Source of the DNA: DASTFY01 sp963829955
GTDB lineage: Bacteria; Actinomycetota; Acidimicrobiia; Acidimicrobiales; Ilumatobacteraceae
Length of the DNA stretch: 64,000 nt
Direction: 5' to 3'
Assembly (NCBI GenBank): GCA_963829955.1
Contig: CAWHKS010000004.1
Coordinates: 124,001 to 188,000, forward strand
The translations under genes were made by a program, and so were the position numbers. Under the pieces are notes generated by a model. It was not told where the DNA came from, did no database searches, and saw nothing but the letters and a program-made list of their open reading frames with translations. Positions 35,913 through 43,556 of the stretch are shown here, piece after piece; position 1 is the stretch's first letter; each line of letters begins with the position of its first letter.

Positions 35913-38159
35913 CTAGCTTGCCGGCCCGGCGGCGAGCGCTCGGGCGGTGGTCTCGATCTCGTCCTCGGACAGCAGCACGAGCTCCGCGGCGTCGCCGAGC
36001 GGGATGATCGAGTCCTTGCTGGCCACCCGGGCCATGCGTCCCTCGAACCGGGCGTCGACCAGCGCCGCCAGCACCCCTTCGCTGATGCCACCGGTGCGGC
36101 GGGTCTCGTCGACGACGAGCACGCGGCCCGTGGCCTCCGCCTCCCGTAGGACATCGTCAACCGGCAGCGGCGCCAGCCAGCGCAGGTCCACGACGCGGGC
36201 GTCGATCCCCGCGTCAGCGAGCCGCCGCGCCACCCGCAGACTCATATACAGGCCGTTGCCGCTGGTGACGATCGTGAGGTCCCGACCGTCGCCGTGGACG
36301 CGAGCCGCGCCGAGCGGAGCGTGCACGTCGTCCCACTCGGACGGAGCAGCGTACGGCGCGGCCCACGCGCCGTCGCCGGGCTCGTGCAGATCGGTCGTGT
36401 GGTACAGCGCGATGGGCTCGAGGAACACGCACACGCTGCCGTCGATGGCCGCCGCGGCGACACACGTGCGCAGCATGGCGGCGGCATCGTCCGGCCGGGC
36501 CGGGGAGGCGATCACGAGCCCGGGGATGTCGCGCAGCACGCCGATGGCGTCGTCGTTGTGGAAGTGACCGCCGAAGCCCTTCTGGTAGCCGTAACCGGCG
36601 ATGCGGACCACGAGCGGATTGCGGTACTGGCCCTGCGAGAAGAACTGGAGGGTGGCGGCCTCGCCGCGGAGCTGGTCCTCGGCGTTGTGCAGGTAGGCGA
36701 GGTACTGGATCTCCGCCACCGGGAGCAGGCCGGTCACACCGGCGCCGAGCGCCATGCCGAGGATCGACTGCTCGTCCAGCACGGTGTCGAACACGCGGGC
36801 GGCACCGGCCCGCTTCAGGAGCCCCCGGGTGACGCCGTACACGCCGCCTTTGGCCGCCACGTCCTCCCCGAACACGATGAGCTCGGGGTAGCGGGCCAGG
36901 AGGTCGAGCAGCGAGCGGTTGATCGACTGGGCCAGCGTCAGCGGACCCTCGTCCTCGGGCAGGCCGCCGTCGAAGAGGGCGCGGCGGCGCTCGGTCGGTG
37001 CCGCCGTCACGGCCTCGGCTCGCACCTTGTCCGGGTGCCGGGGGGCCAGCGGGGCCATGACCGCGTCCGCGCTGGTGAGTTGGGGATGGGTGGCGTACTC
37101 CTCGGCCAGGTCCCGCACCTCGGCGCGAATCCGCTCGTAGTGGTGGACGAGGGCCGTTGGAGTCGTCACGCCGGCCTCGCAGAGGAGCGAGGCCGTCCCG
37201 AGGATGGGATCGCGGGTGTAGTCGTCGCGGATCTCGGCCGGGCTCCGGTACGCGGCCTCCACGTCGGTGCCCGCGTGGGCCATGAAGCGGACGGTGCGCA
37301 GGTGGAGGAAGGCCGGCGCCCGCTCGGAGCGCACCCAGTGCGCAGCGTCCGACGCGGCGTCGAACGTGGCGACCGGATCCGTGCCGTCCGCCGCGAACCA
37401 GCGCAGGTGCGGCCGGCGCCCGTAGGCGGCCTCGATCCACCCGGGCGGCGTGCGCACGCTGATGCCGAGGCCGTTGTCCTCGCACACGAACAACAACGGC
37501 AGAGGCAGGTGCTGGTGGGCGATGCGGCACGCAGTGTTGATCGCGCCCGTGGCCGTGGAGTGGTTGGCCGAGGCGTCGCCGAAGCTGCACACGGCGATGG
37601 CGTCCGCCGGCCAGGCCGATGGCACACCGAGGCGCTGTGCCCGGTCGATGCTGAAGGCCACCCCGAGAGCGCGAGGCAGGTGCGACGCGATCGTTGACGT
37701 CTGCGGGATGATCGCCAGGTCGTGGTGCCCGAAGACCTTGTGCCGCCCGCCGGCCATCGGCTCGTCGGTGGCCGCCACCAGCCCGAGCAGCACGTCCCGG
37801 CGGGGATCGTGCCCGGGCACTTGCATGGCCCGCCGCACGTAGAACCCGCCCGAGCGGTAGTGGAGGAGGGCGGGATCGGACGGGTGGAGCGCGGCGGCCA
37901 CGGTGGCGTTGGCCTCGTGACCGGAGGAGCCGATCGTGTAGTAGCCCTGGCCCCGACCGCGCAGCCAGCGGGCCACAAGGTCGAGATGCCGGCTGGTGAC
38001 CTGGGCCTCGAACAGGGCCATCAGGTCCGCCCCGGTGAGGCTCGAGCCCGGGCGCACGGGCCGGTCGGGGTCGCGCGCCGGAGCGCTGGGGAGGGCGGCC
38101 AGCGCTCCCAACAGGTGCTGGTCGAGCGGCAGCCGCTCGTCGGTCGAGGTGGGACTCAC
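35913..38159 (-). CDS. Fused 2-oxoacid dehydrogenase E1 (alpha + beta), thiamine diphosphate-dependent
   Basis: 748 residues from GTG 38159, 7 nt after the dehydrogenase stop. The N-terminal half is an E1 alpha subunit: GQGYYTIGSSGHEANATV, HYRSGGFYVRR and the ThDP motif GDASANHSTATGAIN ending in CEDNGLGISV. The second half, from about residue 400, is an E1 beta subunit: LIVFGEDVAAKGGVYGVT, VTGLLPVAEIQY, GYGYQKGFGGHFHNDD and VVDLRWLAPLP. Such fused E1 enzymes belong to the branched-chain/acetoin type and decarboxylate a 2-oxoacid onto the lipoyl group of E2. No E2 or E3 is present here. Its pairing with an ALDH7-type dehydrogenase suggests amino acid breakdown, possibly lysine to 2-oxoadipate; this is inference. 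Confidence 0.88.
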   Translation of the reverse strand: MSPTSTDERLPLDQHLLGALAALPSAPARDPDRPVRPGSSLTGADLMALFEAQVTSRHLDLVARWLRGRGQGYYTIGSSGHEANATVAAALHPSDPALLHYRSGGFYVRRAMQVPGHDPRRDVLLGLVAATDEPMAGGRHKVFGHHDLAIIPQTSTIASHLPRALGVAFSIDRAQRLGVPSAWPADAIAVCSFGDASANHSTATGAINTACRIAHQHLPLPLLFVCEDNGLGISVRTPPGWIEAAYGRRPHLRWFAADGTDPVATFDAASDAAHWVRSERAPAFLHLRTVRFMAHAGTDVEAAYRSPAEIRDDYTRDPILGTASLLCEAGVTTPTALVHHYERIRAEVRDLAEEYATHPQLTSADAVMAPLAPRHPDKVRAEAVTAAPTERRRALFDGGLPEDEGPLTLAQSINRSLLDLLARYPELIVFGEDVAAKGGVYGVTRGLLKRAGAARVFDTVLDEQSILGMALGAGVTGLLPVAEIQYLAYLHNAEDQLRGEAATLQFFSQGQYRNPLVVRIAGYGYQKGFGGHFHNDDAIGVLRDIPGLVIASPARPDDAAAMLRTCVAAAAIDGSVCVFLEPIALYHTTDLHEPGDGAWAAPYAAPSEWDDVHAPLGAARVHGDGRDLTIVTSGNGLYMSLRVARRLADAGIDARVVDLRWLAPLPVDDVLREAEATGRVLVVDETRRTGGISEGVLAALVDARFEGRMARVASKDSIIPLGDAAELVLLSEDEIETTARALAAGPAS

Positions 38160-38166
38160 CCGTGGA

Positions 38167-39672
38167 TCACCCGTCGACGTCGAACCGCACGCCCTGGGCC
38201 AACGGCAGCTCACGCGAGTAGTTGACGGTGACCGTGGTACGGCGCATGTATGCCTTCCACGAGTCCGAGCCCGCCTCTCGGCCGCCCCCGGTGGCCTTCT
38301 CGCCGCCGAACGCGCCACCGATCTCGGCGCCGCTGGGACCGACGTTGACGTTGGCGATGCCGCAGTCGCTGCCGGCGGCGGAAACGAACTGCTCGGCTTC
38401 GCGCACGTCGGTGGTGAAGATGCTCGACGACAGGCCCTGCGGCACGCCGTTCTGGATGGCGATGGCCTCGTCGAGCTCGTCGTAGGGGAGGACGTAGAGG
38501 ATGGGCGCGAACGTCTCCTCCCGCACGATGTCGGTCTGCTTCGGCATCTCCACCAGCGCCGGCTCGACGTAGTAGGCGTCCGGCCAGCGATCGGCCAGAG
38601 CCCTGCCGCCGCCGTGGACGGTCCCACCCTGCTGGCGGGCCGACTCCAGCGCGGCCTCCATGTGGCCGAAGGCCGCGCCGTCGATGAGCGGGCCCATGAG
38701 CGTGCCGTCCTCGAGCGGGTTGCCGATCGGAACGCTGGCGTAGGCCTTGGCGAGCGACTCGACCAACTCGTCGTGGACGGCGCGGTGGGCGATGAGGCGG
38801 CGCAGCGTCGTACAGCGCTGGCCGGCGGTCCCGACGGCGGAGAACACGACGGCCCGCCGGGCCAGGTCGAGATCGGCCGAGGGCGCCACGATCATGGCGT
38901 TGTTCCCACCGAGCTCCAGCAGGCTACGGCCGAAGCGGGCCGCCACGCGGGGCCCGACCTCCCTGCCCATCCTCGTGCTGCCGGTGGCGCTGACCAGCGG
39001 GAGGCGGACGTCGTCGGTCAGCACGCGGGCCAGGTTGTGGTCGCCGGTCACCACCTGCGCCAGGCCGTGCAGCGCGGGCTCGTCCTCCACGAGCTGACGG
39101 AGGAGCGCGTTGCAGGCGACGGCAGTGAGCGGTGTCTTCTCGGACGGCTTCCACAGGACGGGGTTGCCGCACACCAGGCTGATGGCGGTGTTCCAGGACC
39201 ACACCGCCACCGGGAAGTTGAACGCGGTGATGACCGCGATCGGGCCGATCGGGTGCCACAGCTCCATCAGCCGGTGCCCGGGCCGTTCGGAGGCGATCGT
39301 CTTGCCGTAGAGCTGGCGCGAGAGTCCGACCGCGAAGTCGCAGATGTCGATCATCTCCTGGACCTCGCCCCGCCCCTCGCTCAGGATCTTGCCCGCTTCG
39401 AGGCTGACCAGCGTCCCCAGCGCCTCCTTGTGGGTCCGCAGGGCCTCGCCATACCGGCGCACCAGATCACCCCGCTGCGGCGCGGGCACGTCGCGCCAGT
39501 GCTCGAACGCGTGGAGCGCCAGGCCGATCGAGTCGTCGAGGACGACGGGATCGGTGTCCATCACGGAGCCGATGACGCTGCCGTCGATCGGGGTGTGCAC
39601 GTCACGGCCGTCGCCGTCGGTCAGGTCGGGGTCGAGCCCCATCTGCGAGAAGAGCTCGGCTGCTCGGATCAT
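38167..39672 (-). CDS. ALDH7-type aldehyde dehydrogenase (aminoadipate-semialdehyde dehydrogenase-like)
   Basis: 501 residues from ATG 39672; GGGAG lies 10 nt upstream, whereas the in-frame ATG at 39681 leaves only one base. Catalytic Cys287 (GTAGQRCTTLRR) and Glu253 (LLELGGNNAM) are present, and PIGPIAVITAFNFPVAVWSW, IVREETFAPILYV and GGAFGGEKATGGGREAGSD match the antiquitin/AmaB group. This group oxidises aminoadipate semialdehyde (piperideine-6-carboxylate) in lysine breakdown. It precedes the fused E1 by 7 nt, so they form one transcript. Substrate specificity within the group is inferred from overall similarity only. Confidence 0.85.
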   Translation of the reverse strand: MIRAAELFSQMGLDPDLTDGDGRDVHTPIDGSVIGSVMDTDPVVLDDSIGLALHAFEHWRDVPAPQRGDLVRRYGEALRTHKEALGTLVSLEAGKILSEGRGEVQEMIDICDFAVGLSRQLYGKTIASERPGHRLMELWHPIGPIAVITAFNFPVAVWSWNTAISLVCGNPVLWKPSEKTPLTAVACNALLRQLVEDEPALHGLAQVVTGDHNLARVLTDDVRLPLVSATGSTRMGREVGPRVAARFGRSLLELGGNNAMIVAPSADLDLARRAVVFSAVGTAGQRCTTLRRLIAHRAVHDELVESLAKAYASVPIGNPLEDGTLMGPLIDGAAFGHMEAALESARQQGGTVHGGGRALADRWPDAYYVEPALVEMPKQTDIVREETFAPILYVLPYDELDEAIAIQNGVPQGLSSSIFTTDVREAEQFVSAAGSDCGIANVNVGPSGAEIGGAFGGEKATGGGREAGSDSWKAYMRRTTVTVNYSRELPLAQGVRFDVDG

Positions 39673-39766
39673 GTGTTCCATTCTCCCAGGATCCGGCACG
39701 CCCGCCATCCCGGGTGACGGCCGGGTGCTTGCCCTACCGGCCCTGCCGCGGGATGGTGGCCCGTGG

Positions 39767-39772
39767 GATGAT
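39767..39772 (+). promoter_or_regulatory. Putative -10 hexamer GATGAT before purB
   Basis: GATGAT lies 7 nt before GTG 39780 and favours that start over the ATG at 39768, which is inside the hexamer. The opposite-strand dehydrogenase begins 107 nt away. Confidence 0.35.
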
Positions 39773-39779
39773 CCGTGCC

Positions 39780-41114
39780 GTGATCCCCCGCTACCGCCTG
39801 CCCGAGATGGCGGCCGTGTTCAGCGACACCGCCCGCCTCGGTCGGTGGCTGGAGATCGAGCTGCTCGCGGTCGAGGCGTGGGCGGAGCTCGGAGTCGTGC
39901 CCCCGGCCGATGCCCAGGCCTGCCGGGCACTGGCGCCGGTGGTCGACGAGACCTTCGTCGAGGCCTGCGCCGAGCGGGAGCGCGTCACCGACCACGACGT
40001 CGCCGCGTTCGTCGACGTGACCCAGGGCGCCATCGCCTCCGCCGGCGCGCCCGAGGCAGCCAAGTGGATCCACTACGGGCTCACCTCGTCCGACGTGGTC
40101 GACACCGCCTGGTGCTGGATGCTGCGTGACGCCTCGGATCTGCTGCTGACCGCGGCGGACGCGCTGGTGTCCACCCTCGAGGCGACGGCGCGGCAGCACC
40201 GCCACACCACGATGATCGGCCGCACCCACGGCATCCACGCCGAGCCGACGACCTTCGGGGTGAAGGTGGCGCTGTGGTGCCTCCAGGCCGACCGCGACCG
40301 TGCCCGGCTGCGGGCGGCCCGCACCGCCATCGCCGTGGGCAAGCTGTCGGGCGCGGTCGGGACGTACTCCAACGTCGATCCCGCCGTGGAGCGGTCGGTG
40401 TGCGCGGCGCTCGGGCTGACGCCCGTCCCCGCCACCCAGGTGATCGCCCGGGATCGCCACGCCGAGTACCTGTGGGCGTGTGCCGCGGTCGGAGCGACCG
40501 TCGAGCTGATCGCCGTCGAGCTGCGCCACCTCCAGCGGACCGAGGTGCGCGAGGTCGAGGAGGGTTTCAAGGCGGGGCAGAAGGGCTCCTCGGCGATGCC
40601 CCACAAGCGCAACCCCATCACCGCCGAGCGCCTGGCCGGCCTGGCCCGCATCCTGCGCGGCAACCTGCAGGCCGGCCTGGAGGACGTGGCGCTCTGGCAC
40701 GAGCGGGACATCTCGCACTCCTCGGTCGAGCGGGTGATCCTGCCGGACTCCTCGATGCTCGCCTACTACGTGATGCGGCGGGCCGAGTCGCTGGTCGCCG
40801 GGCTGCAGGTCTTCCCGGAGCGGATGCTGGCCAACCTGTGGGCCAGCCACGGGCTGGTGTTCTCCCAGCCCGTGCTCCTGGCCTTGGTGGCCGCCGGGCT
40901 CAGCCGTGACGACGCCTACCGCATCGTGCAGGAGGACGCCGCCCGGGCCTGGGACGAGGGCGTGTCGTTCCGCTCCCTCCTCGAGAAGGACGAGCGGGTG
41001 CCGCTCGACCACGACGCGCTCGAGGACGCCTTCTCGCTCGAGCGGTCCCTTCGCCACACCGGTGCGGTGTTCGACGCGCTCGACGCGCTCGACGCGATCG
41101 GCCCGCACGACTGA
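39780..41114 (+). CDS. purB: Adenylosuccinate lyase
   Basis: 444 residues from GTG 39780 (IPRYRLPEMAAVFSD is the usual N-terminus). HYGLTSSDVVDTA, GRTHGIHAEPTTFG (general acid His) and the fumarase-family signature SSAMPHKRNPITAERL with the catalytic Ser loop are present. It acts twice in purine synthesis, on SAICAR and on adenylosuccinate, so it works with both PurC (next gene) and PurA. Five nt separate it from purC; the run purB-purC-purS-purQ is one operon. Confidence 0.97.
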   Translation: MIPRYRLPEMAAVFSDTARLGRWLEIELLAVEAWAELGVVPPADAQACRALAPVVDETFVEACAERERVTDHDVAAFVDVTQGAIASAGAPEAAKWIHYGLTSSDVVDTAWCWMLRDASDLLLTAADALVSTLEATARQHRHTTMIGRTHGIHAEPTTFGVKVALWCLQADRDRARLRAARTAIAVGKLSGAVGTYSNVDPAVERSVCAALGLTPVPATQVIARDRHAEYLWACAAVGATVELIAVELRHLQRTEVREVEEGFKAGQKGSSAMPHKRNPITAERLAGLARILRGNLQAGLEDVALWHERDISHSSVERVILPDSSMLAYYVMRRAESLVAGLQVFPERMLANLWASHGLVFSQPVLLALVAAGLSRDDAYRIVQEDAARAWDEGVSFRSLLEKDERVPLDHDALEDAFSLERSLRHTGAVFDALDALDAIGPHD

Positions 41115-41119
41115 CGCGC

Positions 41120-42025
41120 ATGCCCGACCTTCCACTCGTCTACCGAGGCAAGGTCCGCGACCTCTACGACGCCGGCGCCGACCGGCTCCTCATGGTTGCC
41201 TCGGACCGTCTCAGCGCCTTCGACGTCGTGATGGCCGAGCCGGTGCCGGACAAAGGGCGCGTGCTCACGGCGATGAGCGCCTTCTGGTTCGAGCTGCTGG
41301 CCGACGTCGCCCCGAACCACCTCCTGTCGACCGAGCTCTCGTCTCTGCCGGAAGGGGCCCGGGATCCGGAGTTGGCGGGGCGGATGATGCTCGTGCGTCG
41401 CTGCCAGATGCTCCCCGTCGAGTGCATCGTGCGCGGGTACCTGGCCGGGAGCGGATGGCAGGAGTACCGCGCCACCGGACGTCTGTCCGGCGTGCCGCTG
41501 CCGAGCGGCCTGCGGGAGGCTGAACGGCTGCCCGAACCACTGTTCACGCCGTCCACCAAGGCGCCCAGCGGCGAGCACGACGAGAACATCTCGTTCGAGG
41601 ACGCGGTCGAGGAGGTCGGTGAGGAGTTGGCACACGCCGCCCGCCACCTCGCGCTGGCCGTCTACCGGCGAGCGGCGGCCCACGCCGAGGAGCGGGGCAT
41701 CGTGCTCGCGGACACGAAGTTCGAGCTCGGCCTGCTCGACGGCGGCCTCGTCCTGGCGGACGAGGTGCTGACGCCGGACTCCTCCCGCTTCTGGCCCGTC
41801 GACGGCTGGGAGCCCGGCACGACTCCACCGAGCTTCGACAAGCAGCCGGTGCGCGACGAGCTGGCCGCCACCGGCTGGGACCGCCACCCGCCGCCGCCCC
41901 CGCTGTCGTCGGGCACCGTGGTGGCCACCCGGGCGCGGTATGTGGAGGCGTACGAGCGACTCTCCGGGCGCTCGTTCGCCGACTGGCCGGGGCCGCGCGC
42001 CGAGACGGCGGGCCGGGACCGCTGA
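41120..42025 (+). CDS. purC: SAICAR synthase
   Basis: 301 residues from ATG 41120. YRGKVRDLYDAGADRLLMV is the N-terminal signature, then DRLSAFDVVM, VECIVRGYLAGSGWQEY and LADTKFELGL, with DSSRFWPVDGW near the end. It couples CAIR and aspartate with ATP. The length is that of the eukaryote/actinobacterial longer form rather than the 237-residue E. coli form. No PurE or PurK is in the window. Confidence 0.97.
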   Translation: MPDLPLVYRGKVRDLYDAGADRLLMVASDRLSAFDVVMAEPVPDKGRVLTAMSAFWFELLADVAPNHLLSTELSSLPEGARDPELAGRMMLVRRCQMLPVECIVRGYLAGSGWQEYRATGRLSGVPLPSGLREAERLPEPLFTPSTKAPSGEHDENISFEDAVEEVGEELAHAARHLALAVYRRAAAHAEERGIVLADTKFELGLLDGGLVLADEVLTPDSSRFWPVDGWEPGTTPPSFDKQPVRDELAATGWDRHPPPPPLSSGTVVATRARYVEAYERLSGRSFADWPGPRAETAGRDR

Positions 42026-42047
42026 CGGAGCGATCGGGCGTGCCACC

Positions 42048-42317
42048 ATGGCAGGCGTGCAGTTCTCCACCCTGGTCGAGGTCCGTCTCCGGCCCGGCAT
42101 CGCCGATCCCCAGGGCGTGACGATCGAGCGGTCGCTGCCCACCCTCGGTGTCACCGAGGTCTCGGCGGTGACCGTCGGCAAGGCGATCCGCTTCCAGATC
42201 TCGGCCGACGACGAGCCCGCGGCCCGCCGCCTGGTGGAGGACCTGTGCCGCCGCTTCCTGACCAACCCGGTGATCGAGGACGCGGTGATCACCATGGAGC
42301 CGGAGGAGCAGCGATGA
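42048..42317 (+). CDS. purS: FGAM synthase small subunit PurS
   Basis: 89 residues from ATG 42048. EVRLRPGIADPQGVTIERSL and AVTVGKAIRFQI are the PurS signature; the C-terminus is the usual acidic helix. PurS bridges PurQ and PurL and helps ammonia transfer. It overlaps purQ by 4 nt (ATGA) with GGAGGAGC as the purQ ribosome binding site inside its last codons. Confidence 0.95.
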   Translation: MAGVQFSTLVEVRLRPGIADPQGVTIERSLPTLGVTEVSAVTVGKAIRFQISADDEPAARRLVEDLCRRFLTNPVIEDAVITMEPEEQR

Positions 42318-43009
42318 AGGTGGGAGTGGTTGTCTTCCCGGGGACGAACTGCGAAGCCGACGTCGTGGAGGCGCTGCGGGGGCTGGGAGGAGATGCCGAG
42401 CTCCTGTGGCACGGCGATGCGCAACTACCGGCCGATGTAGCCGCCGTGATCCTTCCGGGAGGCTTCGCCCACGGCGATTATCTGCGCACCGGAGCCATCG
42501 CCCGGTTCTCGCCGATCATGAGCGCGGTGGCCGAGCTCGCTGCCGCAGGGCGTCCGGTGCTCGGCATCTGCAACGGCTTCCAGATCCTCTGTGAGGCCGG
42601 ACTGCTCCCGGGCGCGTTGCAGAAGAACGACGGCCTCAAGTTCCTCTGTACGACAACCGAGATAGTCGTTGAGTCTTCAACGACCAGCGCCACACTCGCC
42701 GTTCAGGAAGGCGAGGTCGTGCGGTTGCCGATCAACCACTTTGAGGGGAACTACACCTGCTCTGAGGCGGTCTTGGAGGAGCTGATCGCCCACGATCAGA
42801 TCGTGTTCCGCTACGTCGACAATCCCAATGGATCGACGGCTGACATTGCCGGAGTGTGCAACCGAAGGCGCAACGTCGTCGGCCTGATGCCCCATCCCGA
42901 GCGGGCCAGCCACGAGTTGCTGGGTTCCGTGGACGGGCAGGGCATCCTGGCCAGCGTGCTCGCGGCGGCTGTCATCGGCCCGGCGCAGCCGGCTACATCG
43001 CGCGGGTGA
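42314..43009 (+). CDS. purQ: FGAM synthase glutaminase subunit PurQ
   Basis: 231 residues from ATG 42314. VVFPGTNCEADVV, LPGGFAHGDYLR and GICNGFQIL (nucleophilic Cys) are seen, and PHPERASHE carries the catalytic His-Glu pair. It supplies ammonia from glutamine to PurL. From about 42600 the base composition becomes visibly poorer in G+C than in the flanking genes and continues so into the next, antisense, gene. Its last 17 nt overlap the 3' end of that gene. Confidence 0.96.
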   Translation: MKVGVVVFPGTNCEADVVEALRGLGGDAELLWHGDAQLPADVAAVILPGGFAHGDYLRTGAIARFSPIMSAVAELAAAGRPVLGICNGFQILCEAGLLPGALQKNDGLKFLCTTTEIVVESSTTSATLAVQEGEVVRLPINHFEGNYTCSEAVLEELIAHDQIVFRYVDNPNGSTADIAGVCNRRRNVVGLMPHPERASHELLGSVDGQGILASVLAAAVIGPAQPATSRG

Positions 43010-43427
43010 GGCCCGCCCGCTTCAGCACGGCGGCGTCGACGCCGATCTCACGCCACGCGGCATAGGAGATCCCGCGGCGTTCGCTGTAGGTGCGAGCCAC
43101 CTTGACGAAGTCGTCCTCCAGCGAACCCATTTCGACCTTGGTCCCCATGGCTTCCAGCTCTTGGCGGAGATCCATGCGCTCCTGGACGAGCTTCAGGCGA
43201 CCGAGGGGGTCGGCATCCGGCAGCGATCCCTCGATCGCCGTCAGGCGCTTCTTGATCGAATCCGGGGTGCGCTTGCGACCCCTCTTGGGACGATTGCTCT
43301 CCAGCGCGTCGAGATAGTTCTTCACGGCACGGCTCTCGTTCCGGCCCGCCGCCAGTGCGGCTTTGTGCTCGGCGCTCATCGGGGACTTCGGGCCACGCTT
43401 GCGCCCGGGATTCTTCTGTTGCGGCAT
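42993..43427 (-). CDS. Small helical, charged protein of unknown function between purQ and purL
   Basis: 144 residues from ATG 43427. The N-terminus is a basic Lys/Arg/Gly/Pro stretch (KNPGRKRGPKSPMSAEHKAA), followed by NYLDALESNRPKRGRKRTPD, predicted helices (GRLKLVQERMDLRQELEAMG) and a conserved-looking end, YSERRGISYAAWREIGVDAA. The end resembles short DNA- or RNA-binding helix-extended-loop motifs, but I do not recognise a named family. The gene is real by codon pattern, its own putative promoter and a sensible start. It opposes purQ and purL, and its end overlaps purQ. A link to purine regulation or nucleic acid binding is only a guess. Confidence 0.75.
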   Translation of the reverse strand: MPQQKNPGRKRGPKSPMSAEHKAALAAGRNESRAVKNYLDALESNRPKRGRKRTPDSIKKRLTAIEGSLPDADPLGRLKLVQERMDLRQELEAMGTKVEMGSLEDDFVKVARTYSERRGISYAAWREIGVDAAVLKRAGLTRAM

Positions 43428-43434
43428 GTTTCCC

Positions 43435-43440
43435 AGTGTG
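43435..43440 (-). promoter_or_regulatory. Putative -10 hexamer CACACT for the small helical protein gene
   Basis: On the minus strand CACACT ends 7 nt before ATG 43427. The same hexamer precedes purF. GGGA between it and the ATG might also serve as a weak ribosome binding site. Confidence 0.35.
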
Positions 43441-43543
43441 TACCATCTCCAATTGCCACGACAAGTCGGACGTTGCTTAGTGAAGACCGGCACCGGCTGT
43501 TGTTTCCCGTCCGTGGGACAACGCCGCCGCGAGGCAGGCGGGA

Positions 43544-43549
43544 TACGGT
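43544..43549 (+). promoter_or_regulatory. Putative -10 hexamer TACGGT for purL
   Basis: TACGGT, 7 nt, ATG 43557: the same arrangement as at 18711. It gives purL its own start although purQ lies upstream on the same strand, which fits the antisense gene between them. Confidence 0.55.
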
Positions 43550-43556
43550 CGGCCCC

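Noticed and set aside
43161..43556. N-terminal extension of purL by 132 codons
   Set aside because: PurL signatures begin just after 43557, the extension overlaps the antisense gene, and TACGGT precedes the inner ATG by 7 nt.
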